DNA of 25,437 nucleotides from Anaerolineaceae bacterium (GTDB taxonomy: Bacteria > Chloroflexota > Anaerolineae > Anaerolineales > Anaerolineaceae), in contig JAIOTF010000331.1 in the NCBI GenBank assembly GCA_021107195.1, positions 1 to 25,437 on the forward strand, read 5' to 3'. The notes under the pieces were generated by a model. It was not told the origin of the DNA. It saw only the letters and a program-made list of their open reading frames with translations, and did not search any database. Both the position numbers and the translations under genes were made by a program. Shown one piece after another: positions 6,867-14,862 of this stretch; within the stretch, counting starts at the first letter, position 1; each line of letters begins with the position of its first letter.

Positions 6867-7800
6867 AAATCGCAAGCAGAGCTTAATTACCATTGCGCTG
6901 ATTCTACTTGTGCTTGCTGCCGCGATTGGATTCCCCGCTATCCAAAACAAGCTTACTGAAGAAAGCACCTGCGAACCCTCACCCACAACGCCGCCCGAGG
7001 AACCTCAATTCGATGGTCAGCGCGCCTATCAACACGTCGTCGAACAAGTCTCATTTGGCCCCCGCTATCCGGGCAGTGACGGTCACTCGGCAACCATTCA
7101 ATGGATCTCTCAAGAATTAGAAAACAATGACTGGCAAGTCGAACACCAAACTCTGAAAATCGAAGGCCACGCTGTGCATAATTTGATTGCGCACCATGGT
7201 GAGCAGTTGCCGGACACCATCCTCGGCGCTCATTACGACACTCGCTTGTGGGCCGATAATGATCCCGATCCAGCCCAGCGAGGTCAACCCGTTCCCGGGG
7301 CAAACGACGGTGCTTCTGGCGTTGCTGTCCTGTTGGAATTGGCCCGCGTTATTCCAGGCGATGTGCAAAAAAACACCTGGCTCGTGTTCTTTGACGCAGA
7401 AGATCAAGGAAGAATATCCGGCTGGGATTGGATATTAGGTTCAACTGCATTTGTTCAAAATTTACAAGCAGACCCTCAAGCCGTGATCATTGTTGACATG
7501 ATCGGTGACAAGGATCTAAATATATATCTGGAAAAGAATTCTGACCCTGCTCTATCTAAGCAAATCTGGGATCAGGCAGCTGCCCTGGGATATGAAAAAG
7601 AATTCATCAACGAAGAGGGTTATAGCATCCTGGATGACCATACCCCCTTTCTCGAAGCCGGCATTCCGGCCATTGACATCATAGATTTTGATTATCCCGC
7701 CTGGCATACAATTAATGACAACCTGGAGCAAGTCTCCGCTGAAAGCTTGCAAGCCGTTGGAGATACCCTTCTGGCCTGGTTGCTTGCACAAAATGAATGA
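6859..7800 (+). CDS. M28-family metalloenzyme, glutaminyl-peptide cyclotransferase-like, membrane-anchored or secreted
   Basis: A 313-aa protein from ATG 6859, which overlaps the trmFO stop by 8 nt. This start puts an N-terminal hydrophobic segment (about 9-27) after a short basic stretch, then a Pro/Thr/Glu-rich linker, so the enzyme acts outside the membrane. The zinc-binding core has HYD (H125, D127), PGANDGASG (D150), FDAED (E181), VDMIG (D213) and WHT (H283). The DDHTPFLEAGIP stretch (about 259-270) with the WHT tail and the early FGPRYPGS resemble glutaminyl cyclases more than classical aminopeptidases. Glutaminyl cyclases convert N-terminal Gln to pyroglutamate. An ordinary M28 aminopeptidase remains possible. 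The frame is open to 6802, but that start lies deep in trmFO and would bury the signal anchor. Confidence 0.85.
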   Translation: MIENRKQSLITIALILLVLAAAIGFPAIQNKLTEESTCEPSPTTPPEEPQFDGQRAYQHVVEQVSFGPRYPGSDGHSATIQWISQELENNDWQVEHQTLKIEGHAVHNLIAHHGEQLPDTILGAHYDTRLWADNDPDPAQRGQPVPGANDGASGVAVLLELARVIPGDVQKNTWLVFFDAEDQGRISGWDWILGSTAFVQNLQADPQAVIIVDMIGDKDLNIYLEKNSDPALSKQIWDQAAALGYEKEFINEEGYSILDDHTPFLEAGIPAIDIIDFDYPAWHTINDNLEQVSAESLQAVGDTLLAWLLAQNE

Positions 7801-7820
7801 TTCCAAAATTTCAGAAACGA

Positions 7821-7903
7821 CCACTCTGCCAGCAATTCTCAATTTGCTGAAATAAATCTGTTGTAGTAACGACTTCAATCGTTACGAGAATTGCTGCCAC
7901 TCT
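7821..7903. repeat. Nested palindromes flanked by short direct repeats (REP/MITE-like or regulatory RNA)
   Basis: An 11-bp perfect inverted repeat, CAGCAATTCTC (7830-7840) and GAGAATTGCTG (7886-7896), encloses a second perfect hairpin GTAACGA-6 nt-TCGTTAC (7866-7885). The inner hairpin abuts the right outer arm. The 7-bp direct repeat CCACTCT (7821-7827, 7897-7903) flanks the structure. The left outer arm can alternatively pair with TTGCTG at 7844-7849. No clear T-tract follows on the plus strand. It fills the space between the M28-like gene and the kinase. No second copy seen in this window. Confidence 0.55.
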
Positions 7904-7907
7904 ACAA

Positions 7908-7936
7908 TTGGCAAAAACTCCATCCTGTCGTAAACT
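7908..7936 (+). promoter_or_regulatory. Candidate promoter of the kinase-hflX operon
   Basis: TTGGCA (7908-7913), 17-bp spacer, TAAACT (7931-7936; 4 of 6 consensus). The expected start of transcription (about 7943) is only 1-3 nt before the ATG at 7945, which fits the lack of any Shine-Dalgarno there. Confidence 0.45.
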
Positions 7937-7944
7937 AGTATTGT

Positions 7945-9198
7945 ATGTCTAAATCATCGATCGATTGTCTAAAATCATTTCACCCAATATGGACTCAGCG
8001 CGTCATCCAGAAATTTTCTACGCAAAAGGGGATGCGGGCAGATCTGCAAAACCAGCTTGATAATTTCTACCGTTCATTGGAACAAGCGGTAGAAAACAAT
8101 GAGCCGGCCTGGCTTGATTCAATCCTGGCGTTATGGTCGACTTCCCTTACGCGCACGGATGTTGAAGGTCACGCCAACACCCTCACCAAATTCATCGCCG
8201 ATCTATCCGATCTCACCTTTTCCATTGTGCGCCAGGAGTATGACGAACATACTGCGCTTGAGATCACCGATCTTTTGCTGCCTCAATTCACGTATGCATT
8301 TGTAAAATGCACCGAACTTGAAACGCAATCCAAAACCAATTTCCTCTCGCAAGAACTCACCCAGGTTAAAGAAAACCTGTCACGTGTTGATAAAAGCAAA
8401 TCTGATTTCGTCGCCATTGCAGCCCACGAGCTAAAGACACCGCTCACCCTCATTGAAGGTTATGCATCCATGCTGGGAGACAGTTTCACCAGCCGGCAAA
8501 TGGAAGAAGGCTCAACAGAGGTCGTCTTGCTTACCGGTCTCCGTACTGGAATTGTGAGAATGAGAAGCATCATTGACGATATGATTGATGTCTCAATGAT
8601 CGACAACGGCTTGATGAAACTGAATTTCCAACCTGTTTGGCTCGACCGGCTCATCAATATCTTGACCACTGAACTCAACCCAACCATTGAAGAACGCGGC
8701 TTAACCCTGGCCATTGAACCTTTTGAAGCATTTGATGAAATGACATTCGGCGATCCCGAAAGGATCATGCAAATCTTTCGCAATATCCTGCTTAATTCCA
8801 TCAAATACACTCCGGATGGAGGGAAAATTTCCGTCACCGGACGAAAATTGCCCGGTTTTGTTGAAATAATCATCTCAGATACCGGGATCGGCATCTCCCC
8901 GGACCATCAGGAAATTGTTTTTGAAAAATTCACTCGACTGGGCAGTGCGATGCTTCATTCCAGCGGCAAGACAAAATTCAAAGGCGGCGGCCCGGGATTG
9001 GGGCTGCACATCGCTAAAGGGATCGTTGAATGCCACGGCGGCACCATCTGGCTCGAATCCCCGGGTTACGATGAAAAAAAGCTTCCCGGAACCGTCGTTC
9101 ATATTCTCTTGCCGATACGTAAAGAGCCGCCGGACGACAACACTGCCAAGCTCTTTGCCCCGTTGATCAAAACAGATATACCGGCAGAAGACGAGTAA
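7945..9198 (+). CDS. Orphan soluble sensor histidine kinase
   Basis: A 417-aa cytoplasmic kinase without membrane helices. The N-terminal 125 residues are helical and unassigned; by feel they resemble RsbRD-type N-terminal sensor domains (low confidence). HisKA has H161 in AHELKTP. HATPase_c has N284 (NILLNSIKYTP), DTGIGI at 312-317 and GGGPGLGLHIA at 347-357. No response regulator is adjacent, so its partner lies elsewhere. The ATG at 7945 has no Shine-Dalgarno and sits just after a candidate promoter, suggesting leaderless translation. An internal ATG (residue 30) has AAGGGG abutting it, which is too close to be convincing. The stop overlaps the next start by 1 nt (TAATG). Confidence 0.9.
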   Translation: MSKSSIDCLKSFHPIWTQRVIQKFSTQKGMRADLQNQLDNFYRSLEQAVENNEPAWLDSILALWSTSLTRTDVEGHANTLTKFIADLSDLTFSIVRQEYDEHTALEITDLLLPQFTYAFVKCTELETQSKTNFLSQELTQVKENLSRVDKSKSDFVAIAAHELKTPLTLIEGYASMLGDSFTSRQMEEGSTEVVLLTGLRTGIVRMRSIIDDMIDVSMIDNGLMKLNFQPVWLDRLINILTTELNPTIEERGLTLAIEPFEAFDEMTFGDPERIMQIFRNILLNSIKYTPDGGKISVTGRKLPGFVEIIISDTGIGISPDHQEIVFEKFTRLGSAMLHSSGKTKFKGGGPGLGLHIAKGIVECHGGTIWLESPGYDEKKLPGTVVHILLPIRKEPPDDNTAKLFAPLIKTDIPAEDE

Positions 9199-10403
9199 TG
9201 GATGAACACATGATAACTTTCAAAACAGCAAAGCGCGTTTCTTCCTTAAAACCCTATTTCTTCGCTTCTCTCTCAAATAAAATTAATGAACTTCGTTCAA
9301 ATAACGTTGACGTCATCCGCATTGACATCGGTTCACCTGATTTGCCGCCAGCTGAATTCATTATTAATGTCCTGTCCAAAGAAGCGCGCCGTACAGATAC
9401 CCACAGATATACACCTTATGGTGGAACCTTGTCGTTTCGTCAAGCGATATCCACATATTACCAAAATCGCTTTGGCGTAGATCTGGATCCCGTCAAAGAA
9501 GTCGTCGGGCTGATTGGCTCCAAAGAAGGCCTATTTAATCTCAGTCAGATTTTGCTCGACCCCGGAGACCTTGTCCTGGTACCCGACCCTGGCTATCCCG
9601 TTTATAAGTCCAGTGCTGCAATTGCCGGCGCTGATACATACAAGATCCCTTTACTTAGCGCAAACGATTATTTGCCCGATCTTAACGCCATTCCTGATGA
9701 AATCGCCGATAAAGCCAAGCTTCTCTGGCTCAACTACCCCAATAATCCCACCGGAGCAGTAGCGTCATTAGGTTTCTTTGAAAAAGTTGTTGCTTTTGCA
9801 AAACGGCACCGCATTCTGATCGCACATGATGCACCCTATGCAGATATCTGTTATGATGACTATCTTGCGCCCAGTATTCTCCAAGTACCCGGCGCAAAAG
9901 ACGTGGCGATTGAATTCAATTCACTCTCCAAAGCTTACAACATGGCTGGCTGGCGTCTTGGCATGGCCGTCGGCAACCCACAAATCATCCAACTCTTGCA
10001 TACGTACAAAACCCAACTGGATACCTCGCATTTTGCTCCCATTCTTTCTGCAGGCGTTACGGCCCTCACCGGCGACCAAACCTGGCTCAAGGACCGTAAT
10101 CTGGTCTATCTGGAACGCCGTGATATCGTCGTGCAGACTTTAAAAGACCTGGGGTTTTCAATGAAAATACCCCCTGCTGCAATTTACGTTTGGGCACACT
10201 TACCGGAGCAATACTCCGATGAATTTGCATTTTGCAGCACCGTGCTGGATGAAACAGGTGTGAGCATCACTCCTGGTGGAGTCTATGGAGAAAACGGTTC
10301 AGGCTACATCCGCATCTCATTGGGAACAAAAACAGAAGAGATCAAAGAAGCCATGCACCGACTTTCAGAATGGTTTAACTCGAAAGGGCATAAAATTCCT
10401 TAA
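9198..10403 (+). CDS. Class I/II PLP aminotransferase, LL-diaminopimelate aminotransferase-like
   Basis: A 401-aa fold-type I aminotransferase. Landmarks: substrate-side IGSPDLPP near 44-51, YTPYGG at 71-76, PDPGYPVY at 129-136, NYPNNPTG at 179-186, cofactor-binding D211 and Y214 (HDAPYAD), Schiff-base K245 in SLSKAYNMAGWR, and substrate-carboxylate R372 in GYIRISLG. The PDPGYPVY and SLSKAYNMAGWRLG forms resemble DapL-type LL-diaminopimelate aminotransferases, which make LL-diaminopimelate directly from tetrahydrodipicolinate for lysine and cell-wall synthesis. Aspartate or alanine aminotransferase activity cannot be excluded. It overlaps the kinase stop and the hflX start by 1 nt each (TAATG both times). 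A second in-frame ATG at 9210 is an alternative start. Confidence 0.88.
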   Translation: MDEHMITFKTAKRVSSLKPYFFASLSNKINELRSNNVDVIRIDIGSPDLPPAEFIINVLSKEARRTDTHRYTPYGGTLSFRQAISTYYQNRFGVDLDPVKEVVGLIGSKEGLFNLSQILLDPGDLVLVPDPGYPVYKSSAAIAGADTYKIPLLSANDYLPDLNAIPDEIADKAKLLWLNYPNNPTGAVASLGFFEKVVAFAKRHRILIAHDAPYADICYDDYLAPSILQVPGAKDVAIEFNSLSKAYNMAGWRLGMAVGNPQIIQLLHTYKTQLDTSHFAPILSAGVTALTGDQTWLKDRNLVYLERRDIVVQTLKDLGFSMKIPPAAIYVWAHLPEQYSDEFAFCSTVLDETGVSITPGGVYGENGSGYIRISLGTKTEEIKEAMHRLSEWFNSKGHKIP

Positions 10404-11740
10404 TGGCAAAAAGAATTCCTGAACCAACAAAGCCACCCCGTGAAAGAGCGTTTCTGGTTGGGGTCGAATTTCGCAACGATTCAAATATCTTGCCGCTTGA
10501 AGACTCATTGGAAGAGCTGGCACTGCTTGCCAATACTGCCGGCTTAGAGGTGGTCGGTGAAACTACTCAAAAGCGGGATCGTCCAAATCCTGAAACTTTG
10601 ATTGGCTCAGGAAAAGTGGAAGAGATTATCACCCTCGTTGAAGAAACCCTAACGCAGGTAGTTGTCTTTGACAATGAACTCTCACCGCGTCATTTGCGCG
10701 AACTCGAAAAGAAATTTGGCACAAAAGTCCGCGTCATTGATCGTACCGCCTTGATCCTGGATATTTTTGCACAGCATGCGAAAACAAGAGAGGGCATCCT
10801 TCAGGTTCAGCTTGCGCAATACGAATACCTTCTTCCCAGATTAACCCGGGCCTGGACACATCTCGCCCGCCAGAGCGGTGGATCAGCAGGCCGTGGCGGT
10901 ACCGGCGGTGTTGGCCTGCGTGGTCCGGGCGAGACTCAGCTTGAAGTCGACCGCCGCGAGATCAAACGTCAGATCTATACACTAAAAGAAAAACTCGAAA
11001 AAGTGCGTTCCCACCGCTCCCGCTACCGCGAAAAACGCAAGCAATCGCAAATCCCAACTGTTGCCCTTGTTGGCTACACGAATGCCGGTAAATCCACCTT
11101 GCTCAACCGCTTGACAAACGCAAAAGTGCTGGTTGCAAACCGTCTTTTTGCCACCCTGGACCCAACCACCCGCAGCGTTGTGCTGCCTTCTGGCACAAAA
11201 TTTCTGATGACTGACACCGTTGGATTCATCCAGAAACTTCCGCATCAAGTAGTGGCCGCATTTCGCGCAACCCTGGAAGAGATCGCAGAAGCAGATTTAC
11301 TCTTGCTTGTCGTTGACATCACACACCCGAATGCCATTGCACAATGGCGCGCCGTTCAAGTCACACTCGCTGATTTACAAGCCGACCATATCCCCACGGT
11401 TACGGTGCTGAATAAGATTGACCGGCTGCCTGCGCCTGAACACTCCCAGGAGACCCTTCAATTCTTTGAAGATGCAGTTGCAATTTCGGCCAAAAAAGGG
11501 CAAGGCATTCCTGACTTATTGAATACCATCGAGCAAAGACTGTTCCACGAACTCATCCCGATCAAAGTTGAATTACCGTACGACCAGGGAAATTTGATTT
11601 CAATCTTCCACGCTCAGGGACAAGTAACCAAAATTGAACACGGCCGAGGCAAAGTATTGATGGAGGGTTTCATCCCCGGAAGATTGATCACTCAATACCA
11701 ACCCTTCTTCATCGTTGCTGCCAATTCCACTGAAGGCTGA
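10403..11740 (+). CDS. hflX: GTPase HflX (ribosome-associated)
   Basis: A 445-aa GTPase of the Obg-HflX group. The N-terminal HflX domain (about 15-200) includes NPETLIGSGKVEEI and the Gly-rich SGGSAGRGGTGGVGLRGPGE segment that reaches the ribosome, then a coiled linker. The G domain has G1 GYTNAGKST at 224-232, G3 DTVGF at 271-275, G4 NKID at 337-340 and G5 SAK at 362-364. A short C-terminal domain follows. HflX splits stalled or hibernating 70S ribosomes, often under heat or antibiotic stress. Length is normal. Its ATG overlaps the aminotransferase stop by 1 nt, so translation is probably coupled. The small membrane gene follows after 13 nt. Confidence 0.95.
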   Translation: MAKRIPEPTKPPRERAFLVGVEFRNDSNILPLEDSLEELALLANTAGLEVVGETTQKRDRPNPETLIGSGKVEEIITLVEETLTQVVVFDNELSPRHLRELEKKFGTKVRVIDRTALILDIFAQHAKTREGILQVQLAQYEYLLPRLTRAWTHLARQSGGSAGRGGTGGVGLRGPGETQLEVDRREIKRQIYTLKEKLEKVRSHRSRYREKRKQSQIPTVALVGYTNAGKSTLLNRLTNAKVLVANRLFATLDPTTRSVVLPSGTKFLMTDTVGFIQKLPHQVVAAFRATLEEIAEADLLLLVVDITHPNAIAQWRAVQVTLADLQADHIPTVTVLNKIDRLPAPEHSQETLQFFEDAVAISAKKGQGIPDLLNTIEQRLFHELIPIKVELPYDQGNLISIFHAQGQVTKIEHGRGKVLMEGFIPGRLITQYQPFFIVAANSTEG

Positions 11741-11753
11741 CAGGACGGACAAA

Positions 11754-11963
11754 ATGATATCCCGCTTTTCGAAATTCCTCGACCATACTTCTGAATTTCT
11801 GGCGTCCCGAAAAGGATTACTGCCTATCATCGCTGTTCTATGTGTGACACTCAATTTCTTGCTGCGCATCTTCACTTCCGGCTGGCTCGCTTCTTCCGAT
11901 TTGTTCTTACACGCAGGCATCATCCTGGCTGTTCTGGGATTCATGCTGGCCTGGGCACTTTAA
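11754..11963 (+). CDS. Small membrane protein (69 aa), unknown
   Basis: A 69-aa protein with two hydrophobic segments (about 22-40 and 50-67) after a basic, Ser/Phe-rich N-terminus. I chose ATG 11754, which has AGGACGG 6-12 nt upstream. An upstream in-frame start at 11715 would overlap hflX by 26 nt and add a poorly hydrophobic leader. It lies between hflX and the glycosyltransferase-like gene on the same strand without room for a promoter, so it is probably in the same operon. No family recognised. Confidence 0.65.
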   Translation: MISRFSKFLDHTSEFLASRKGLLPIIAVLCVTLNFLLRIFTSGWLASSDLFLHAGIILAVLGFMLAWAL

Positions 11964-11996
11964 TCTTTGCCGTATAACAAATCTTTCGGTTATCCC

Positions 11997-13085
11997 ATGA
12001 ATCAATCCACCGCTTACTTTATTTCACCACATGGTTTTGGTCATGCAGCACGTTCCGCGGCTGTCATGTCAGCCCTCCGCGAACGCATTCCTGATATTTG
12101 TTTTGAAATCTACACCCTCATCCCTGAATGGTTCTTTTCAGAAGCGCTTTCAGCCAACTACAATTATCACACCTTGAGAACAGATGTCGGACTGATCCAG
12201 GATTCTCCTCTCTCTGAAAATGCTTTGGCGACCCTGCAAGCCCTCGATCAATTCCTCCCGCTCCCGCTCAACCACATAGAACATATTGCACAAGATCTTG
12301 CAAACAGGAATTGCCTATGCGCAATATGCGACATTTCTCCTCTTGGCATCCTGGCAGGTAAACGTGCTGGCATTCCTGTTGCCCTCATCGAAAACTTCAC
12401 CTGGGATTGGATCTATGAAAATTACCAACAAGCAAATCCCGGTTTTTCAAAGCATATCAAATATCTTCGCGAGATTTATCAATCCCCGGATTTACATATT
12501 CTTGCCCAGCCATACTGCCAGCCCAACGCAAACGCAAACCTGAAAGCCAGGCCGATCAGCCGCTCACCCAAAAAGACGCGCCAAGCAGTTAGGGAGGCGC
12601 TCAACCTTAAAGAAGGGGAGCAGATGATCCTCATCACCATGGGCGGGATTCCCGAATCGTTTCATACTATCGACTACCTGCAACAGTTTTCAAATATCAC
12701 CTTTGTTATTCCCGGGGGGAGTTCCCGGTTTGAACACAGAAAAAACCTGATCCTCCTTCCCCATCATTCAACCTTTTATCACCCGGATCTGATCGCCGCA
12801 TGTGACGCCGCAGTTGGAAAAGCAGGTTACAGCACCATTGCTGAGCTTTATAATGCAGGACTGCCATTTGGATACTTCGCTCGTCCCAGCTTCCGCGAAT
12901 CGGCATTTTTGACAGCGTTCATTGACACAAATATGCAAAGCATCGAGATGCAAGGCAAGCACATCACAGATCATGAATGGTTACACCAAATCCCTGCATT
13001 GCTCTCTCTCCCCAGCACCCGAAGGGATTTGCCAAATGGGGCAAACCAAGTTGCAGACTTTCTTTATCATGAGCTGTTGGGATAA
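11997..13085 (+). CDS. GT-B fold glycosyltransferase-like protein (MurG/GT28-like)
   Basis: A 362-aa protein. It opens with AYFISPHGFGHAARS (about 5-19), the Gly/His-rich first loop of GT-B enzymes. The C-terminal half has ILITMGGIPESF near 210-221 and then GKAGYSTIAELYNAGLP (about 279-295), like the nucleotide-sugar-binding half of MurG/UGT-type enzymes. The GHGFGHA-like loop also recalls the N-terminal domain of plant L-arabinokinases. Donor and acceptor unknown. No membrane helix. ATG 11997 was chosen because the fold starts right after it; a TTG at 11967 is possible, and neither has a strong SD. Last gene of the packed cluster that begins at 7945. Confidence 0.75.
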   Translation: MNQSTAYFISPHGFGHAARSAAVMSALRERIPDICFEIYTLIPEWFFSEALSANYNYHTLRTDVGLIQDSPLSENALATLQALDQFLPLPLNHIEHIAQDLANRNCLCAICDISPLGILAGKRAGIPVALIENFTWDWIYENYQQANPGFSKHIKYLREIYQSPDLHILAQPYCQPNANANLKARPISRSPKKTRQAVREALNLKEGEQMILITMGGIPESFHTIDYLQQFSNITFVIPGGSSRFEHRKNLILLPHHSTFYHPDLIAACDAAVGKAGYSTIAELYNAGLPFGYFARPSFRESAFLTAFIDTNMQSIEMQGKHITDHEWLHQIPALLSLPSTRRDLPNGANQVADFLYHELLG

Positions 13086-13237
13086 TCGTTACTCACTATC
13101 CATCCCATGAAAAGGCTGATGACGAATGTGCCCCGGATTGCCAATCTTCCCGAACTCATCAAACGCCACGCCAGCAACACAACTCTTTTCAAGACCAAAC
13201 CTAAACATACAATCTGTTTGTCCGCCAATCCAATAGG

Positions 13238-13266
13238 TTGACTTTCAACTTTCCCGAAAATATTAA
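13238..13266 (+). promoter_or_regulatory. Housekeeping promoter of the slipin gene
   Basis: TTGACT (13238-13243), 17-bp spacer, TATTAA (13261-13266). It lies in the 263-bp gap after the glycosyltransferase-like gene and gives a leader of about 75 nt. The rest of that gap (13086-13237) holds nothing I can assign. Confidence 0.6.
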
Positions 13267-13348
13267 CGATGGCTTAAACATCCACCAACTGAAATAAGGT
13301 AAACTATAAATTAGAAATTACTTTCATATTTCAAGGAGATGTGGAAAA

Positions 13349-14125
13349 ATGGATGGATTCTTGGCTTCTGGTTTATGTATAGTTAGCGCTCTGATTATTA
13401 TGATCCTTGGTTTCATTCTCAGAGGGATCAAGATCTTGTATCAATATGAACGCGGTGTTGTGTTCACACTCGGAGAATATAAAGGCATTCGCGACCCCGG
13501 CTTGAATATCATCATCCCCATCTTTCAAACCATGCGCAGGGTAGACATGCGCATAAAAACTGCCGACATCCCCCGCCAGGAAGTCATGACCAAAGATAAC
13601 ATTCCTATGCTGCTCAATGCTGTGGTCTATTTCAAGGTTATCAATCCTGAAGTTGCTATCATCAAGATTGAGGACTATGTTTACGCCATCCGCCAATACA
13701 CACAAGCAGCACTGCGAGATGTGATTGGCAACAGCGAAATGGACATGGTGCTCACAGAAAGGGAAAGCATTGCCGAAAGCATCAAGTCTATTGTCGATTC
13801 TGAAACCAATGGCTGGGGCATCGACGTCGAATCAATCAAGATTCAAGAAGTAGAGCTGCCTGCAGAAATGAAACGCGCAATGGCTAAACAGGCCGAAGCA
13901 GAACGAGAACGCCGTGCCGTGATCATAGCTTCTCAAGGCGAATTATCTGCGTCGGTAAATTTGCAAAAAGCGGCTGAGAATCTATCAAAAAGCAGTGGAG
14001 CACTCCATTTGCGCACCCTGCAAACTATCCGGGATATTGCCGCAGACCCCTCAGAGAAGATCGTCCTCTTCCTCCCCAACGAACTCGGTCAGGTCTTCAA
14101 ATCGTCGCTCGACAACAAGGAATAA
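13349..14125 (+). CDS. Slipin / stomatin-like SPFH-domain membrane protein
   Basis: A 258-aa protein. One N-terminal membrane helix (about 7-29) precedes RGVVFTLGEYKGIRDPGLNIIIP, the start of the SPFH/PHB domain (about 30-190). A helical Glu/Ala/Arg-rich oligomerisation stretch (MAKQAEAERERRA, about 178-190) and a C-terminal segment follow. Bacterial slipins form membrane-associated oligomeric rings that organise membrane domains or regulate proteases. AAGGAG lies about 10 nt before the ATG, and a promoter is at 13238-13266. Slipins are often next to an NfeD gene; none is here, and the next gene (6 bp downstream) is an OMPDC-superfamily enzyme. Confidence 0.92.
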   Translation: MDGFLASGLCIVSALIIMILGFILRGIKILYQYERGVVFTLGEYKGIRDPGLNIIIPIFQTMRRVDMRIKTADIPRQEVMTKDNIPMLLNAVVYFKVINPEVAIIKIEDYVYAIRQYTQAALRDVIGNSEMDMVLTERESIAESIKSIVDSETNGWGIDVESIKIQEVELPAEMKRAMAKQAEAERERRAVIIASQGELSASVNLQKAAENLSKSSGALHLRTLQTIRDIAADPSEKIVLFLPNELGQVFKSSLDNKE

Positions 14126-14131
14126 CCTCAC

Positions 14132-14800
14132 ATGCTGTTGGATAACAAGACAAGGTATCTTCAAATAGCTTTCAATGACGATGTTTCGCTGGTGCGAAGC
14201 ATTCTTCCGGGTATCGTTGAGAATCCGCGCATCTTCATCGAAGCCGGCACTCCCTACCTGAAACGGGAAGGTATGCGCGGACTCCGGGAGATTCGCAGGT
14301 TCTGGTCCGGACACATCGTCGCGGATCTGAAAATTGTGGATGGTGCGGTAGGTGAAGTGGATATGGTCCGTCAATTTGGCGCCACTGCGATAACTGCCCT
14401 GGGTAATGCCCCAGAAGAGACTTTAAACCTTTTCATCAATCGTTGCCAGCAGCTTGGCGTCATTTCCATGATCGACATGCTTGGGGTGGATGATCCACTT
14501 GCTGTCTTGAGACCGCTTGCCACACCCCCGGATGTGATCGTTCTTCATCGCGGGCGCGACGAAGAATCAAATCGCAGAAAATTGATCAACTACCGCCATA
14601 TTTCACGCGTGCGCAGCAAATACGACATCGTTATTTCTGCCGCTGGCGGCGTAGATCTGAAAGAGGCACGCAGCGCTATTTTCAATGGAGCCAATATGGT
14701 CGTCGCTAACCTGGTTTCCCCGGGGCACGCCTGGACCGGCATATCAACTACCTCCGATGTCGCCGGAATGGCTCGTCAATTCCTCGAAACAATTGAGTAA
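14132..14800 (+). CDS. OMPDC-superfamily protein, 3-hexulose-6-phosphate synthase-like
   Basis: A 222-aa TIM-barrel protein resembling hexulose-6-phosphate synthase / ketogulonate-6-phosphate decarboxylase. It has LQIAFND near 10-16, E37 in IEAGTPYLKREG, the superfamily signature D65-x-K67-x-x-D70 (ADLKIVD), H139 in VLHRGRDE and AAGGVDL near 170-176. In true HPS the first strand ends LALD with a metal-binding Asp; here N15 takes that place, followed by D16 and D17. The reaction is therefore uncertain. No hexulose-phosphate isomerase (SIS) gene is adjacent. It starts 6 bp after the slipin stop and is probably co-transcribed. Family placement by motif only. Confidence 0.75.
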   Translation: MLLDNKTRYLQIAFNDDVSLVRSILPGIVENPRIFIEAGTPYLKREGMRGLREIRRFWSGHIVADLKIVDGAVGEVDMVRQFGATAITALGNAPEETLNLFINRCQQLGVISMIDMLGVDDPLAVLRPLATPPDVIVLHRGRDEESNRRKLINYRHISRVRSKYDIVISAAGGVDLKEARSAIFNGANMVVANLVSPGHAWTGISTTSDVAGMARQFLETIE

Positions 14801-14815
14801 CACATCATATATCAA

Positions 14816-14841
14816 CAGGCGGCTCGAATATAAGCCGCCTG
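14816..14841. terminator. Strong hairpin terminator between convergent genes
   Basis: A perfect 9-bp GC-rich stem, CAGGCGGCT (14816-14824) and AGCCGCCTG (14833-14841), with an 8-nt loop. CTTGTTTTTG follows on the plus strand. It ends the slipin operon. The minus side has only a weak T-rich stretch (TTGATATATG) but could also serve the convergent YigZ-family gene. Confidence 0.85.
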
Positions 14842-14862
14842 CTTGTTTTTGATCCACTTTTT

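Noticed and set aside
8460..8894. 144-aa antisense frame within the orphan kinase
   Set aside because: It is the shadow of the conserved HisKA/HATPase coding sequence; no SD or family similarity.
13107..13241. 44-codon frame (MKRLMTNVPRIANLPELIK...) in the gap before the slipin gene
   Set aside because: No SD, no recognised similarity, and it overlaps the -35 of the slipin promoter.
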